From Adhaeribacter swui (GTDB lineage Bacteria; Bacteroidota; Bacteroidia; Cytophagales; Hymenobacteraceae), in assembly GCF_014217805.1 (NCBI RefSeq), contig NZ_CP055156.1, positions 5,276,585-5,340,584 on the forward strand: DNA of 64,000 bases, in the 5' to 3' direction. Positions 18,550-28,896 of the stretch are shown here, piece after piece. The notes beneath the pieces were generated by a model. It made no database searches, was not told the origin of the DNA, and worked only from the letters and a program-made list of their open reading frames with translations. A program made the translations under genes and the position numbers. Each line of letters starts with the position of its first letter. The stretch's first letter is position 1.

Positions 18550-19980
18550 ATGAATAACTTAGTGGTAGATCTGGATTTTATCGATAATCGCACCGCCGAA
18601 CAAGCTGCTTGCGAAACTAAAATCAGCGCTGAAACCAATACCGGCCTTTCCCGAAAATTATATATTGAAAGTTACGGCTGTCAGATGAATTTCTCGGACA
18701 GTGAAATTGTAACCTCTATCCTGTACAAAGAAGGTTTTGACACCACCTCCGATATTGAAAAAGCTGATGTAGTTTTTCTGAACACCTGTTCCATTCGCGA
18801 AAAAGCCGAGCAAACCGTGCGGCACCGGTTAGTGCACATCAACGGATTGCGCAAACGCCGGCCCGGTTTAATTATAGGGGTTTTGGGTTGTATGGCCGAG
18901 CGATTAAAGAAGAACTTCCTGGAAGAAGAAAAAATTGTGGATTTGGTGGTGGGCCCGGATGCGTACCGCGACTTGCCTAACTTGATTAACGAAGTAGATA
19001 ACGGGCAGAAAGCGGTAAACGTGCTGCTATCACGGGAAGAAACTTACGCCGATATTAACCCAATCCGGTTAAACTCCAACGGCGTTTCTGCTTTTGTATC
19101 CATTATGCGGGGTTGCAATAACATGTGTTCTTTCTGTGTGGTGCCCTTTACCCGGGGCCGGGAACGCAGCCGCGATCCTTTTTCCATTATCCGCGAAGTG
19201 CAGGAGTTGGTAAACAACGGTTTTAAAGAAGTTACTTTACTGGGCCAGAACGTAGACTCATACCATTATGCTTCCGAAGATAACCTGGTGCAGGTAAACT
19301 TTGCCGGTTTGCTGGAAAAAGTGGCGCAGGTAAGTCCGGATTTACGCGTTCGTTTTTCTACCTCGCACCCCAAAGACATTACCGACGAGGTGTTATACAC
19401 CATTAAAAAGTACGACAACATCTGCAAATACATTCATTTGCCGGTACAAAGCGGCAATTCGCGCGTTCTGGAACTTATGAACCGGACCTATGACCGGGCC
19501 TGGTACCTGAACCGGGTAGATGCTATCCGGCGGATTTTAGGCGAAGACTGTGGCATTTCGTCGGATATGATTGCCGGCTTTTGCTCCGAAACCGAAGAAG
19601 AACACCAGGATACGCTTACTTTAATGGATTACGTGCAGTACGATTACTCCTACATGTTTTACTATTCCGAGCGTCCTGGTACTCTGGCTGCCCGTAAACT
19701 GCAAGACGACGTACCCCTGGAAGTTAAAAAACGCCGCTTAGCCGAAATCATTGAAAAACAAAGACAGCTTTCGTTACAGCGTAACCAATTAGCGCTCGGC
19801 CAGGTGCACCGGGTATTAGTCGAAGGTTTTTCTAAAAAATCAACGGAACATTTAAGTGGCCGCAACGACCAGAATAAAGTAGTGGTATTCCCTAAAAAGC
19901 ACTTTAAAAAAGGCGATTATGTGGATGTATTAATCACGGATTGCTCGGTAGGTACTTTAATGGGAGAAGCCATAAATTAG
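18550..19980 (+). CDS. miaB: tRNA-2-methylthio-N6-dimethylallyladenosine synthase MiaB
   Basis: A radical SAM methylthiotransferase of 476 aa forming ms2i6A37. The N-terminal cluster cysteines are in SYGCQMN (Cys44), [10 protein letters not shown] and LGCMAERL. The radical SAM motif is CNNMCSFC (C-x3-C-x2-C) followed by [12 protein letters not shown], diagnostic of MiaB. A TRAM domain closes the protein (about 410-470). The N-terminal extension of about 35 residues before the domain is common in Bacteroidota. It is the first gene of a collinear block running to groEL. Confidence 0.96.
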   Translation: MNNLVVDLDFIDNRTAEQAACETKISAETNTGLSRKLYIESYGCQMNFSDSEIVTSILYKEGFDTTSDIEKADVVFLNTCSIREKAEQTVRHRLVHINGLRKRRPGLIIGVLGCMAERLKKNFLEEEKIVDLVVGPDAYRDLPNLINEVDNGQKAVNVLLSREETYADINPIRLNSNGVSAFVSIMRGCNNMCSFCVVPFTRGRERSRDPFSIIREVQELVNNGFKEVTLLGQNVDSYHYASEDNLVQVNFAGLLEKVAQVSPDLRVRFSTSHPKDITDEVLYTIKKYDNICKYIHLPVQSGNSRVLELMNRTYDRAWYLNRVDAIRRILGEDCGISSDMIAGFCSETEEEHQDTLTLMDYVQYDYSYMFYYSERPGTLAARKLQDDVPLEVKKRRLAEIIEKQRQLSLQRNQLALGQVHRVLVEGFSKKSTEHLSGRNDQNKVVVFPKKHFKKGDYVDVLITDCSVGTLMGEAIN

Positions 19981-20132
19981 TCGATTGGCCAGTAGTCCAC
20001 TATTGATGGACTACCAACTGCTGATACTTCCTTACATGTTAGATTCTTGCAGGAACAGTTTAGGAAGGATCCTTTTTTAAAATTTTAAAAATTCTGTGGA
20101 CCATAGAATATGGTTCATGGACTTTATATTAA

Positions 20133-21395
20133 ATGAATCAATCAGAGATCCAAAGTATAAAACAACGGTTCGGTATAATTGGTAATTCGCCTTTGCTGAA
20201 CTACGCCATTCAGGTAGCCGTGCAGGTAGCACCTACCGATATGACGGTACTTATTACAGGCGAAAGCGGGAGCGGAAAAGAATCTTTTTCAAAAATTATT
20301 CATTCCCTTAGTCCGCGGAAGCACGGCCAGTTTATTGCTATTAACTGCGGCGCAATCCCCGAGGGCACCATTGATTCGGAATTGTTCGGGCACGAAAAAG
20401 GCTCGTTTACCGGTGCCCAGGAAGCCCGCAAAGGCTATTTTGAAGTAACCAACGGCGGTACCATATTTCTGGATGAGATTGGCGAAATGCCTTTAGGCAC
20501 CCAAGCCCGCCTGTTACGCGTACTTGAAAACGGCGAATTTATTAAAGTAGGTTCTTCAAAAGTACAAAAAACCGATGTTCGGGTGGTTGCGGCCACTAAC
20601 GTTAATTTATTAAACGCGGTACGCGAAGGTGCCTTCCGGGAAGATTTGTATTATCGTTTAAATACGGTGCCTATTACCGTACCGCCTTTGCGGGAACGGG
20701 GCGATGACGTTTATTTACTTTTCCGGAAATTTGCCGCCGATTTTGCTGAGAAATACCACGTAAAACCGGTTACTTTAACCCCTGATGCTGTAATAGAATT
20801 GCAGCGTTTCCGCTTTCCGGGTAATATCCGGCAGTTAAAAAATATTGCCGAGCAAATTTCGGTACTGGAGTACGACCGCGAGATTGACAGCTCCAAACTG
20901 CGCCACTACTTACCCCAGGAAGAAGTTAGCACCCTTCCCATGATACTGCCGGGCAGCCGCGCCACGGATCAAAACTTTTCGGAGCGCGACTTGCTGTACA
21001 AGGTTTTGTTTGACATGAAAAAAGATGTGACGGATTTAAAAAAACTAGTGTACGAGTTTATTAGTCCGCAATCGAACAAAGCTTCTATTTTGCAGGAACA
21101 TAGTCATTTATTCGAAAACCTGGATAATCTGGACCGACGCTCCTACCCTGCCGCCGAAGCCCCGGATAACCGCTTACTGCCCGTAGATCATCACACCGAT
21201 GATTACGATAAGGTAGAAGATATTCCGCATGAAACCGAAGAGGAAACTTTATCTTTAGAGAGTAAAGAAAAGGAAATGATTTTGAAAGCGCTTAAAAAAC
21301 ACAATAACAAACGGAAGTATGCGGCCCATGATTTAGGTATTTCGGAACGTACGCTTTACCGTAAACTTAAACAGTACGACATTGAAGAATTATAA
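20133..21395 (+). CDS. Sigma-54-dependent activator without a receiver domain
   Basis: A 420-aa bacterial enhancer-binding protein. The AAA+ domain starts almost at the N-terminus: Walker A GESGSGKES (about 49-57), the sigma-54 contact loop GSFTGA (a GAFTGA variant, about 92-97), Walker B GGTIFLDEIGEM (about 111-122) and the arginine finger region FREDLYYRLN. A linker of about 110 residues follows (280-380, acidic near its end), then a Fis-type HTH (KKYAAHDLGISERTLYRKLK-like). There is no N-terminal regulatory domain, so activity is probably controlled by expression level or a partner protein. It overlaps lptE by 14 bases. Confidence 0.92.
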   Translation: MNQSEIQSIKQRFGIIGNSPLLNYAIQVAVQVAPTDMTVLITGESGSGKESFSKIIHSLSPRKHGQFIAINCGAIPEGTIDSELFGHEKGSFTGAQEARKGYFEVTNGGTIFLDEIGEMPLGTQARLLRVLENGEFIKVGSSKVQKTDVRVVAATNVNLLNAVREGAFREDLYYRLNTVPITVPPLRERGDDVYLLFRKFAADFAEKYHVKPVTLTPDAVIELQRFRFPGNIRQLKNIAEQISVLEYDREIDSSKLRHYLPQEEVSTLPMILPGSRATDQNFSERDLLYKVLFDMKKDVTDLKKLVYEFISPQSNKASILQEHSHLFENLDNLDRRSYPAAEAPDNRLLPVDHHTDDYDKVEDIPHETEEETLSLESKEKEMILKALKKHNNKRKYAAHDLGISERTLYRKLKQYDIEEL

Positions 21396-21903
21396 TCTCA
21401 TTGCCTTCAACTTTATTCTTTTTTTAATTTTTGGTTTATCGGGCTGCGGCGTTTATTCATTTACGGGCACAAACATCGATCCTTCTATTAAAACCATGAG
21501 TGTGCTCAATTTTGAAAACAACTCCGGGCAAGGCCCTTCTAACCTGACGCAATTGGTAAGTGAAGAATTCCGGGATTATTTTCAACGGAACACCAACTTA
21601 AAACTGATTCCGCAAAACGGGGATTTACAGTTCGAAGGACAAATATTATCTTTTAATTTCAGCCCGGCGGCTTTGCAGCGGCAAGGCGAATTAGATGTAG
21701 CTTCGGTAAACCGGTTAACTATTAGTTTGCAGGTTCGCTACAAAAACAACAAAGATTCGAAGCAAGATTTTGAACAATCATTTTCAGCGTTCCGGGACTT
21801 TCCGCAGAACCAAAATATTTCCCAAATAAACGATGCGGATATCCGCCGCATTACTGAACAGTTAGTTATGGATGTTTTTAATAAATCCCTGGCTAATTGG
21901 TAG
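21382..21903 (+). CDS. lptE: LPS-assembly lipoprotein LptE
   Basis: A 173-aa lipoprotein with signal peptide and lipobox (FGLSGC), followed by GVYSFTGTNID, the typical start of Bacteroidota LptE proteins. LptE plugs the LptD barrel that places lipopolysaccharide in the outer leaflet. The start is a TTG lying inside the 3' end of the sigma-54 activator gene (14-base overlap), implying translational coupling. It is followed by an intergenic inverted repeat. Confidence 0.85.
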   Translation: MKNYNLIAFNFILFLIFGLSGCGVYSFTGTNIDPSIKTMSVLNFENNSGQGPSNLTQLVSEEFRDYFQRNTNLKLIPQNGDLQFEGQILSFNFSPAALQRQGELDVASVNRLTISLQVRYKNNKDSKQDFEQSFSAFRDFPQNQNISQINDADIRRITEQLVMDVFNKSLANW

Positions 21904-21907
21904 ATGG

Positions 21908-22083
21908 GTTGGAAAGTTTTAAAGTTGAAAGGTTAGAAAGTTCTCCTTATTTTCGATATTAAATTGATTCGAAAATAAGCTTGTAAATCTTGCTGCTTTC
22001 GTCTTCAATTTTTAAAAATATTAAGTTCAGCTAAACTTAATTCTTTCCAACCTTTCAACTTTCTAACTTTTCAATCTTCCAAC
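21908..22083. repeat. Intergenic repeat with GTTGGAAAG-type inverted arms, copy 2
   Basis: The left arm (21908-21941) GTTGGAAAGTTTTAAAGTTG continues with GTTAGAAAG units; the right arm (22043-22083) is its imperfect reverse complement (CTTTCCAACCTTTCAAC). The interior differs from copy 1 at 11519 and contains its own stem TTATTTTCG / CGAAAATAA. It lies between lptE and the TPR-like gene and probably forms a large RNA stem in the operon transcript. Confidence 0.75.
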
Positions 22084-22091
22084 TATATAAC

Positions 22092-23525
22092 ATGAATAAA
22101 TCAGCTTTACTCCACATGATACGCAACGTGTCGACTTTGTCGGATCAGGATGTGGAAGAAATGGAAAAGCTGGTGAACAATTTTCCGTATTGCCAAACGG
22201 CGCATTTACTTATTGCCAAAGCTTCCTACGACAAAGGCAGCATGCTGTCGAACCAAAAGTTGCGCAAAGCGGCTGCTTATGCCACCAACCGGCAATTATT
22301 AAAAAAACTTATTTATACCACCGATGCCGCTATTCCGGTAACGGCTATTGCCGAAACTACCAACGTAGCCAGCCACAATACCGATGGTACGGCTTTAGAC
22401 CAAGCTGCTTTTGTAGCAGAAAACCAAATCACGCATTTACCGGAAACTAAGACGGAACCAGATAAACCGGTTAGTGCCGAAATTTCGGAGCCAGAAACTC
22501 AAAATTTAGAAGGAGCTGAAGATACCGCAGTATCTGATTTGGTTGAGATGACACCTACTCCGACAGATGAAGCAATAGCAGCAGAGTATGAAATTTACGA
22601 GGGCGAAGCTGTTTCTGAGGATACAACAATCCAACCAGAGACCTTATCATTAGCACCAGCAGAGGTATTTATTCGGGATGAAGCCGTAAATCAAATTCCG
22701 GAACCTGAGCCTGCTATTACAGAAGAAACGATCCTGTTGCCTAGCTTTGAGCCGGCTTATACTTTAACGCTGTCGGAGTTAGAAGAAATGCTGCAGGTTG
22801 AAAAGTGGACGAGTACCTCCGAAACAACGCAACCAACAGAAGAAGCTGAACCCACTCCGGAAGACCAACCGACTACGGCTGAAGCAAGTAACACCGGGCA
22901 ACCAGCTTCGCCCGAAATTATTCGCTATGAGTTAGAAGTACCCGCCGAAACGGAAGAAAATACCCTGGATCAAACCTTGGCCAGCTTTGATTCTTATTTA
23001 TTTAAACCAGAATCGGACGAATATTTTAACAGCGAATTAAAACCTGCAACCAATGAGGAGTTTATCAAGGAAGTATACACCTCAAACCAGTTAGGCTACT
23101 GGATGGGCTCCAGCCGGTTAGGAGAATTGTTACAGGTAAAAGATGAGCTAACGCACCATACGCCGCTGCAGTTCTATCCGGATTTAATTCTGGAATACAG
23201 CAAACAAAATTACCTTACTCCTACCGATCCGCCGAAAGCCACTGCGGTAAACCGGCAGTTCGAGATTATTGACCAGTTTTTAAAAGCTAATCCAAAATTA
23301 AAAACATTTTCGAACGAAAAGCTGCGTTCGGAGCCACAAGATGATTTAGCTTTTAAAAGCACTAAAAACACGAAAAACCTGGCTTCCGAAAACCTCGCCA
23401 ATATTTTGGTGCAACAAGGAAAAATAAAAAAAGCGATTAAAATTTATGAGCATCTAATAGTGAAAATACCGGAAAAAAGAACTTACTTTGCAGCTCAAAT
23501 TGAAAAACTTAGAAATCAAATATAG
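22092..23525 (+). CDS. Conserved Bacteroidota protein with acidic linker and C-terminal TPR-like unit
   Basis: A 477-aa protein in three parts. The N-terminal helical segment (1-75) contains LVNNFPYCQTAHLLIAKASY. A long Glu/Pro/Thr/Ala-rich low-complexity linker (about 85-310) is probably disordered. The C-terminal helical region ends in ENLANILVQQGKIKKAIKIY, a TPR-like repeat. No signal peptide. The position between lptE and secG is a conserved neighbourhood as far as I recall, hinting at an envelope-assembly link, but the function is unknown. Confidence 0.8.
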   Translation: MNKSALLHMIRNVSTLSDQDVEEMEKLVNNFPYCQTAHLLIAKASYDKGSMLSNQKLRKAAAYATNRQLLKKLIYTTDAAIPVTAIAETTNVASHNTDGTALDQAAFVAENQITHLPETKTEPDKPVSAEISEPETQNLEGAEDTAVSDLVEMTPTPTDEAIAAEYEIYEGEAVSEDTTIQPETLSLAPAEVFIRDEAVNQIPEPEPAITEETILLPSFEPAYTLTLSELEEMLQVEKWTSTSETTQPTEEAEPTPEDQPTTAEASNTGQPASPEIIRYELEVPAETEENTLDQTLASFDSYLFKPESDEYFNSELKPATNEEFIKEVYTSNQLGYWMGSSRLGELLQVKDELTHHTPLQFYPDLILEYSKQNYLTPTDPPKATAVNRQFEIIDQFLKANPKLKTFSNEKLRSEPQDDLAFKSTKNTKNLASENLANILVQQGKIKKAIKIYEHLIVKIPEKRTYFAAQIEKLRNQI

Positions 23526-23528
23526 TTT

Positions 23529-23957
23529 ATGTACATTGCCCTGATTAGTATCATTATTTTTGTTTGTGTTCTGCTGATTTTGGTAGTATTATCTCAGAAT
23601 TCTAAAGGTGGGGGTTTATCTAGCCAGTTTGGTGCTGGCTCCAGCCAGTTAATGGGCGTAAAAAGAACCGGTGATTTACTGGAGAAATTAACCTGGGGTT
23701 TTGCCATAGGCTTAGTATTATTAACTTTAACCTCGCACATTATTTTAGATACTGCCGGCGGCGCCGTACAATCCAGAAGCGTGAACATTGAAAAAGCGCA
23801 ACAAGACCGACCAGCGGCTACCCAAGCACCTGCTATTCCGCCAGCTAGTAACGGTACTACTAATCCAGCTGGAACCAACGCGGCTCCAGGTGGTACTGCT
23901 CCGGCGCAACAGCCTGCCGTAAGCACTCCTGGTGTTACCATAGATTCAGCTAAATAA
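23529..23957 (+). CDS. secG: Preprotein translocase subunit SecG
   Basis: A 142-aa inner-membrane protein. Two transmembrane helices (about 1-22 and 52-73) flank the conserved SQNSKGGGLSSQFGAG-QLMGVKRTGD loop, which is diagnostic of SecG. It stabilises SecYE-dependent protein export. The C-terminal tail (about 90-142) is Ala/Pro/Gly/Thr-rich and low complexity. It starts 3 bases after the preceding gene and is followed by a terminator. Confidence 0.95.
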   Translation: MYIALISIIIFVCVLLILVVLSQNSKGGGLSSQFGAGSSQLMGVKRTGDLLEKLTWGFAIGLVLLTLTSHIILDTAGGAVQSRSVNIEKAQQDRPAATQAPAIPPASNGTTNPAGTNAAPGGTAPAQQPAVSTPGVTIDSAK

Positions 23958-23982
23958 AAGATATTACACCCGAATACGATTT

Positions 23983-24017
23983 ACCGGTATTGCCACCTGC
24001 AATACCGGTTTTTTTTT
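23983..24017 (+). terminator. Terminator after secG
   Basis: Perfect 11-bp stem ACCGGTATTGC / GCAATACCGGT with a 5-base loop and a run of nine T. It separates the miaB-secG block from groESL. Confidence 0.92.
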
Positions 24018-24065
24018 ACAGTAAAAATAAATTTTTAAATTTCACCTGTTTCACCAGTTTGGTGC

Positions 24066-24115
24066 CTGTCAGTTTTCATAAAGTATGACAGCGTAATTCT
24101 GACAATTATGGCAGA
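24066..24115. promoter_or_regulatory. Two inverted repeats upstream of groESL, possible heat-shock control region
   Basis: CTGTCA-N14-TGACAG (24066-24091) is followed by TCTGACA-ATTA-TGGCAGA (24098-24115). Both are inverted repeats on a CTGnCA theme. They lie in the 315-bp gap before groES. The classical CIRCE element (TTAGCACTC-N9-GAGTGCTAA) is absent, so if groESL is repressor-controlled here it is not by a standard HrcA site. Role inferred from position only. Confidence 0.4.
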
Positions 24116-24272
24116 GATACAAAATAGAAAACTGAAATTTTGACGATTATTAAGTGCTTTTGGCGCTTGGCACAGGAAATGTAGCAATGGTTCACGCAGG
24201 TTCTACCTGAAGCCTTTACTCCCAGAATTTAAATAAAAATTAACATATCTACTTTAAACTATAGAAAAACCT

Positions 24273-24563
24273 ATGGCAATTAACATTAAACCATTAGCAG
24301 ACAGAGTAATTGTTGCTCCTGCAGCAGCAGAAGAAAAAACCAAATCAGGTATTATTATTCCGGACACTGCCAAAGAAAAACCACAGCGCGGCGAAATAGT
24401 GGCAGTAGGCGAAGGTAAAGTTTCGGAGCAAGGCGTTTTGGTTAAACCGCAATTGCAAGTAGGCGACCAAGTGCTTTATGGTAAATATGCTGGTACTGAA
24501 ATCACCGTAGATGGCCAGGATTATTTAATCATGCGCGAGTCTGATATTTTTGCGGTAGTTTAA
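24273..24563 (+). CDS. groES: Co-chaperonin GroES
   Basis: A 96-aa protein that caps the GroEL chamber. It shows [12 protein letters not shown] at the start, the mobile loop [18 protein letters not shown] (about 21-38), [10 protein letters not shown] and the C-terminal [13 protein letters not shown]. The length is standard. It lies 63 bases before groEL and is surely cotranscribed with it. Confidence 0.98.
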   Translation: MAINIKPLADRVIVAPAAAEEKTKSGIIIPDTAKEKPQRGEIVAVGEGKVSEQGVLVKPQLQVGDQVLYGKYAGTEITVDGQDYLIMRESDIFAVV

Positions 24564-24608
24564 GGTAACCGTACTTTTGTCAGTAATTTAATAACAAGAA
24601 CTTTTTAA

Positions 24609-26267
<1,659 letters not shown>

Positions 26268-26287
26268 TCCACTCCCATTATATAAAC

Positions 26288-26318
26288 AAAAAGCCCCTGA
26301 GTTTTCAGGGGCTTTTTT
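26288..26318 (+). terminator. Terminator after groEL
   Basis: Stem AAAAAGCCCCTGA / TCAGGGGCTTTTT with a GTTT loop; bidirectional, shared with the convergent lipoprotein gene. Confidence 0.95.
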
Positions 26319-26358
26319 ATTGGCATTATTTTTTAAATTTTATCTGTTCCACTTTTAT

Positions 26359-26955
26359 TTAGGGTAAATCCTTAATCTGAATAGTTATGGCATGAGGCGC
26401 CGTTTCATCGCCTCCAAAATAAGGGAACAACTTATATTTACTGGTATTACCGTTGCAACCACGTTCCATTTCTACGGTTTTTCCATCCAGTTTAAATATG
26501 TATTTGCTGTCCTGCGCTTCTAATTCATACTCGTACTCTTTATTAAAATCAACAGTTGTAATAAACTTGTCGGCCCGCACCTGATCTTTATAGGTGTATG
26601 CCAAAATCTCTAACCGGTTATTATACCAACGCCAGCCAAAACGCGCACTGTTACTCTGGTGGTCGGTGCCACAGTCCGAAAAACCATATAGCTTATTTAT
26701 ATCGGCTTGGTTTGCTTTATCGCGGGTAGTATACTCCGCCGATTCGTCGAATTTAACAATAAACTTAAGCTTGTTAGAGGTAACCAGGCCAATGTTATTG
26801 CTCGTAAAATGGTTGTTTTCCGGAATTACGTAGGAAGTAAAATTATCGGTACCTTTATCAATAACTTCTTTGGGTACTATTTTTTCGATTTTATCACAAC
26901 TGGTAAATACAAGACAGGCAACAGCATATGCCAGATAAAGAGTATATTTAAACAT
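26359..26955 (-). CDS. Hypothetical lipoprotein
   Basis: A 198-aa protein with a signal peptide and lipobox (VFTSC, Cys20) followed by Asp-Lys-Ile-Glu-Lys, so lipid-anchored and possibly surface-exposed. The mature region (about 40-198) appears beta-rich, with EYTTRDKANQ, FGWRWYNNRLEILAYTY and YIFKLDGKTVEMERGC, reminiscent of a jelly-roll domain. Internal Cys residues (CGTDHQ, GCNGN) could form a disulfide. No function can be assigned. Confidence 0.75.
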   Translation of the reverse strand: MFKYTLYLAYAVACLVFTSCDKIEKIVPKEVIDKGTDNFTSYVIPENNHFTSNNIGLVTSNKLKFIVKFDESAEYTTRDKANQADINKLYGFSDCGTDHQSNSARFGWRWYNNRLEILAYTYKDQVRADKFITTVDFNKEYEYELEAQDSKYIFKLDGKTVEMERGCNGNTSKYKLFPYFGGDETAPHAITIQIKDLP

Positions 26956-27111
26956 GAATCTGAGAAATTGTTTTTGATTTAATGTACCAACATAGTAGCG
27001 CTTAAACTAAGTTCTTTTGCCAATCCGCTAATTCAGTTTACAGGTGAATATACCATAGTAATCTTGGCTATATTATATTTATTTAAAATCTATTTGTAAA
27101 AAATTCTAACT

Positions 27112-27148
27112 AAAAAAGCCGGTGGTAATAATACCAACCGGCTTTTTT
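27112..27148 (-). terminator. Terminator after the POT transporter gene
   Basis: Stem AAAAAAGCCGGT / ACCGGCTTTTTT, lying just beyond the stop codon of the minus-strand transporter; the A/T tracts make it bidirectional. Confidence 0.9.
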
Positions 27149-27168
27149 GTTTATTTGGCTAGCTGTGA

Positions 27169-28671
27169 CTAAGCCGGTGCATTCATCATTTTTACCAATT
27201 TACGGTTCACCAAAAATAAGATTAAAGAAGCTATCGCCGCGGCAAAAACAAATACCATAAAGAAGCTGTACAAATCTGTAATCTCGAAACCTAGCAGTTT
27301 AGGACTAGGTTTACCGGCTTCCGGATATAAACTGCTCATAAAGCCCGCCAGGTAATTAGCGGCGGCGTTGGCTAAAAACCACACGGCCATTAACAACGAG
27401 CTAAATTTTAAAGGTGCCAGTTTATTTACCAGCGACAAGCCAATCGGCGACAAGCACAACTCCCCGATGGAATGTAAAAAGTACAAGGCCACTAAGAAAA
27501 ACATACTTACTTTAACGCCCGGTTGCAAATCGTTTACTCCGAAACACATTACCAAATAGCCAAATGCAAGTAAAGCTAAACCAATGGCCATCTTCATGGG
27601 CGATGGTGGTTCTTGTCCTCTTTTGCCGAGGGCGGTCCAGAGCATTGCCATTAAAGGAGCGCAGGTAACAATAAAAAAGGCATTTAAATTTTGAAAAATA
27701 CTGGCGGGCAAAGTATAACCCATAATGGTACGGTTCATTTGCTCGTCGGCGAAAAAAGTAAGGGAGGCCGGCGCCTGCTCAAAGGCGGCCCAGAAAAACA
27801 CCACGAAAAAAGCCACCGTAAAAATAACGTAAACCCGTTGCCGGTCGCCGTGCGTTAACGATTTATCCAGTAAAATCAGCGCCGCAATACCTACGGCCGA
27901 TAAAATTAACAAAGGCATAATTACCGGTAAAGTAGTAGAATCCAGCCACAAAAATCCTAGGGCCAGGGCCAGCATCACCGGTAAAATGGCAAACACACCT
28001 TTCACGCCGGGCGAATTAATGGGCGTATTACCCACCTGCTCGCCTTCGGGGGTATGCAGGTATTTGTTTTTACCCCACTGAAAAAGTCCGGTACCCAATA
28101 CCATCGCAATGCCGCAAGCTAAAAATGCCCACCTAAAATCTTCAGGCCGACCGGTATCGCCAATTAAGCTGGTAATGGTGTTACCAATAAAGGAACCTAA
28201 GTTAATGCCCATGTAAAAAATAGTATAAGCCGCATCGCGCCGTTTGTCGGTAGCCGAATATAAAGTACCCACCATCGACGAAATATTGGGTTTAAAAAAG
28301 CCGTTCCCGATAATCATGCTGCCCAGGCCCAAATAAAGTAAACCTTGCCCGAGCGGCGTACCATACGCACTACCGGCCGCGAATAATATAAACTGGCCTA
28401 CCGCCATTAAAATACCACCAACCAAAATAGACCGACGGTTGCCCCAGTACCTATCGGAAATATAGCCGCCAATTAAAGGCGTAAGGTAAATTAAACTGGT
28501 ATAACCCCCGTAAAATTTAGAAGCAAACGCTTTGTCCATCAGCATTGCTTTGGTTAGAAAAAGCACCAGCACCGCCCGCATGCCGTAATAGCTAAACCGC
28601 TCCCACATTTCTGTGGCAAAAAGCAGATATAAACCTTTAGGGTGCCCTGCGGCTTTTGTAGTTTGTTCCAT
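27169..28671 (-). CDS. POT family proton-dependent oligopeptide transporter
   Basis: A 500-aa inner-membrane protein of the PTR2/POT branch of the major facilitator superfamily, importing di- and tripeptides with protons. The N-terminal motif ATEMWERFSYYGMRAVL contains the conserved ExxERFxYYG. The second signature GNGFFKPNISSMVG is at about residues 122-135. Twelve or more hydrophobic segments are evident. Single gene, divergent from rsmE. Confidence 0.95.
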   Translation of the reverse strand: MEQTTKAAGHPKGLYLLFATEMWERFSYYGMRAVLVLFLTKAMLMDKAFASKFYGGYTSLIYLTPLIGGYISDRYWGNRRSILVGGILMAVGQFILFAAGSAYGTPLGQGLLYLGLGSMIIGNGFFKPNISSMVGTLYSATDKRRDAAYTIFYMGINLGSFIGNTITSLIGDTGRPEDFRWAFLACGIAMVLGTGLFQWGKNKYLHTPEGEQVGNTPINSPGVKGVFAILPVMLALALGFLWLDSTTLPVIMPLLILSAVGIAALILLDKSLTHGDRQRVYVIFTVAFFVVFFWAAFEQAPASLTFFADEQMNRTIMGYTLPASIFQNLNAFFIVTCAPLMAMLWTALGKRGQEPPSPMKMAIGLALLAFGYLVMCFGVNDLQPGVKVSMFFLVALYFLHSIGELCLSPIGLSLVNKLAPLKFSSLLMAVWFLANAAANYLAGFMSSLYPEAGKPSPKLLGFEITDLYSFFMVFVFAAAIASLILFLVNRKLVKMMNAPA

Positions 28672-28896
28672 GTACTAGATTTAGAAAATTTTAAAAAAAA
28701 TACGAAATTTGAATAAAGTAAATCTACAATCTGCCGCTCATTTCTACAACTTTAATAATTTTCTAATAAAAGAAAATGCTACATTTATTATATATACAAA
28801 GTGTAGGCGCAACTACAGGATCCTTTTTATATTGAAACGCCATTCTTAAAAAAGCAGAATACCGTTATCAAATTTTAAATTTTTTAAAAATAGTTC

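Noticed and set aside
24140-24175. Sigma-54 promoter before groES (TTGGCAC)
   Set aside because: TTGGCAC is present but no TTGC box follows at the required spacing.
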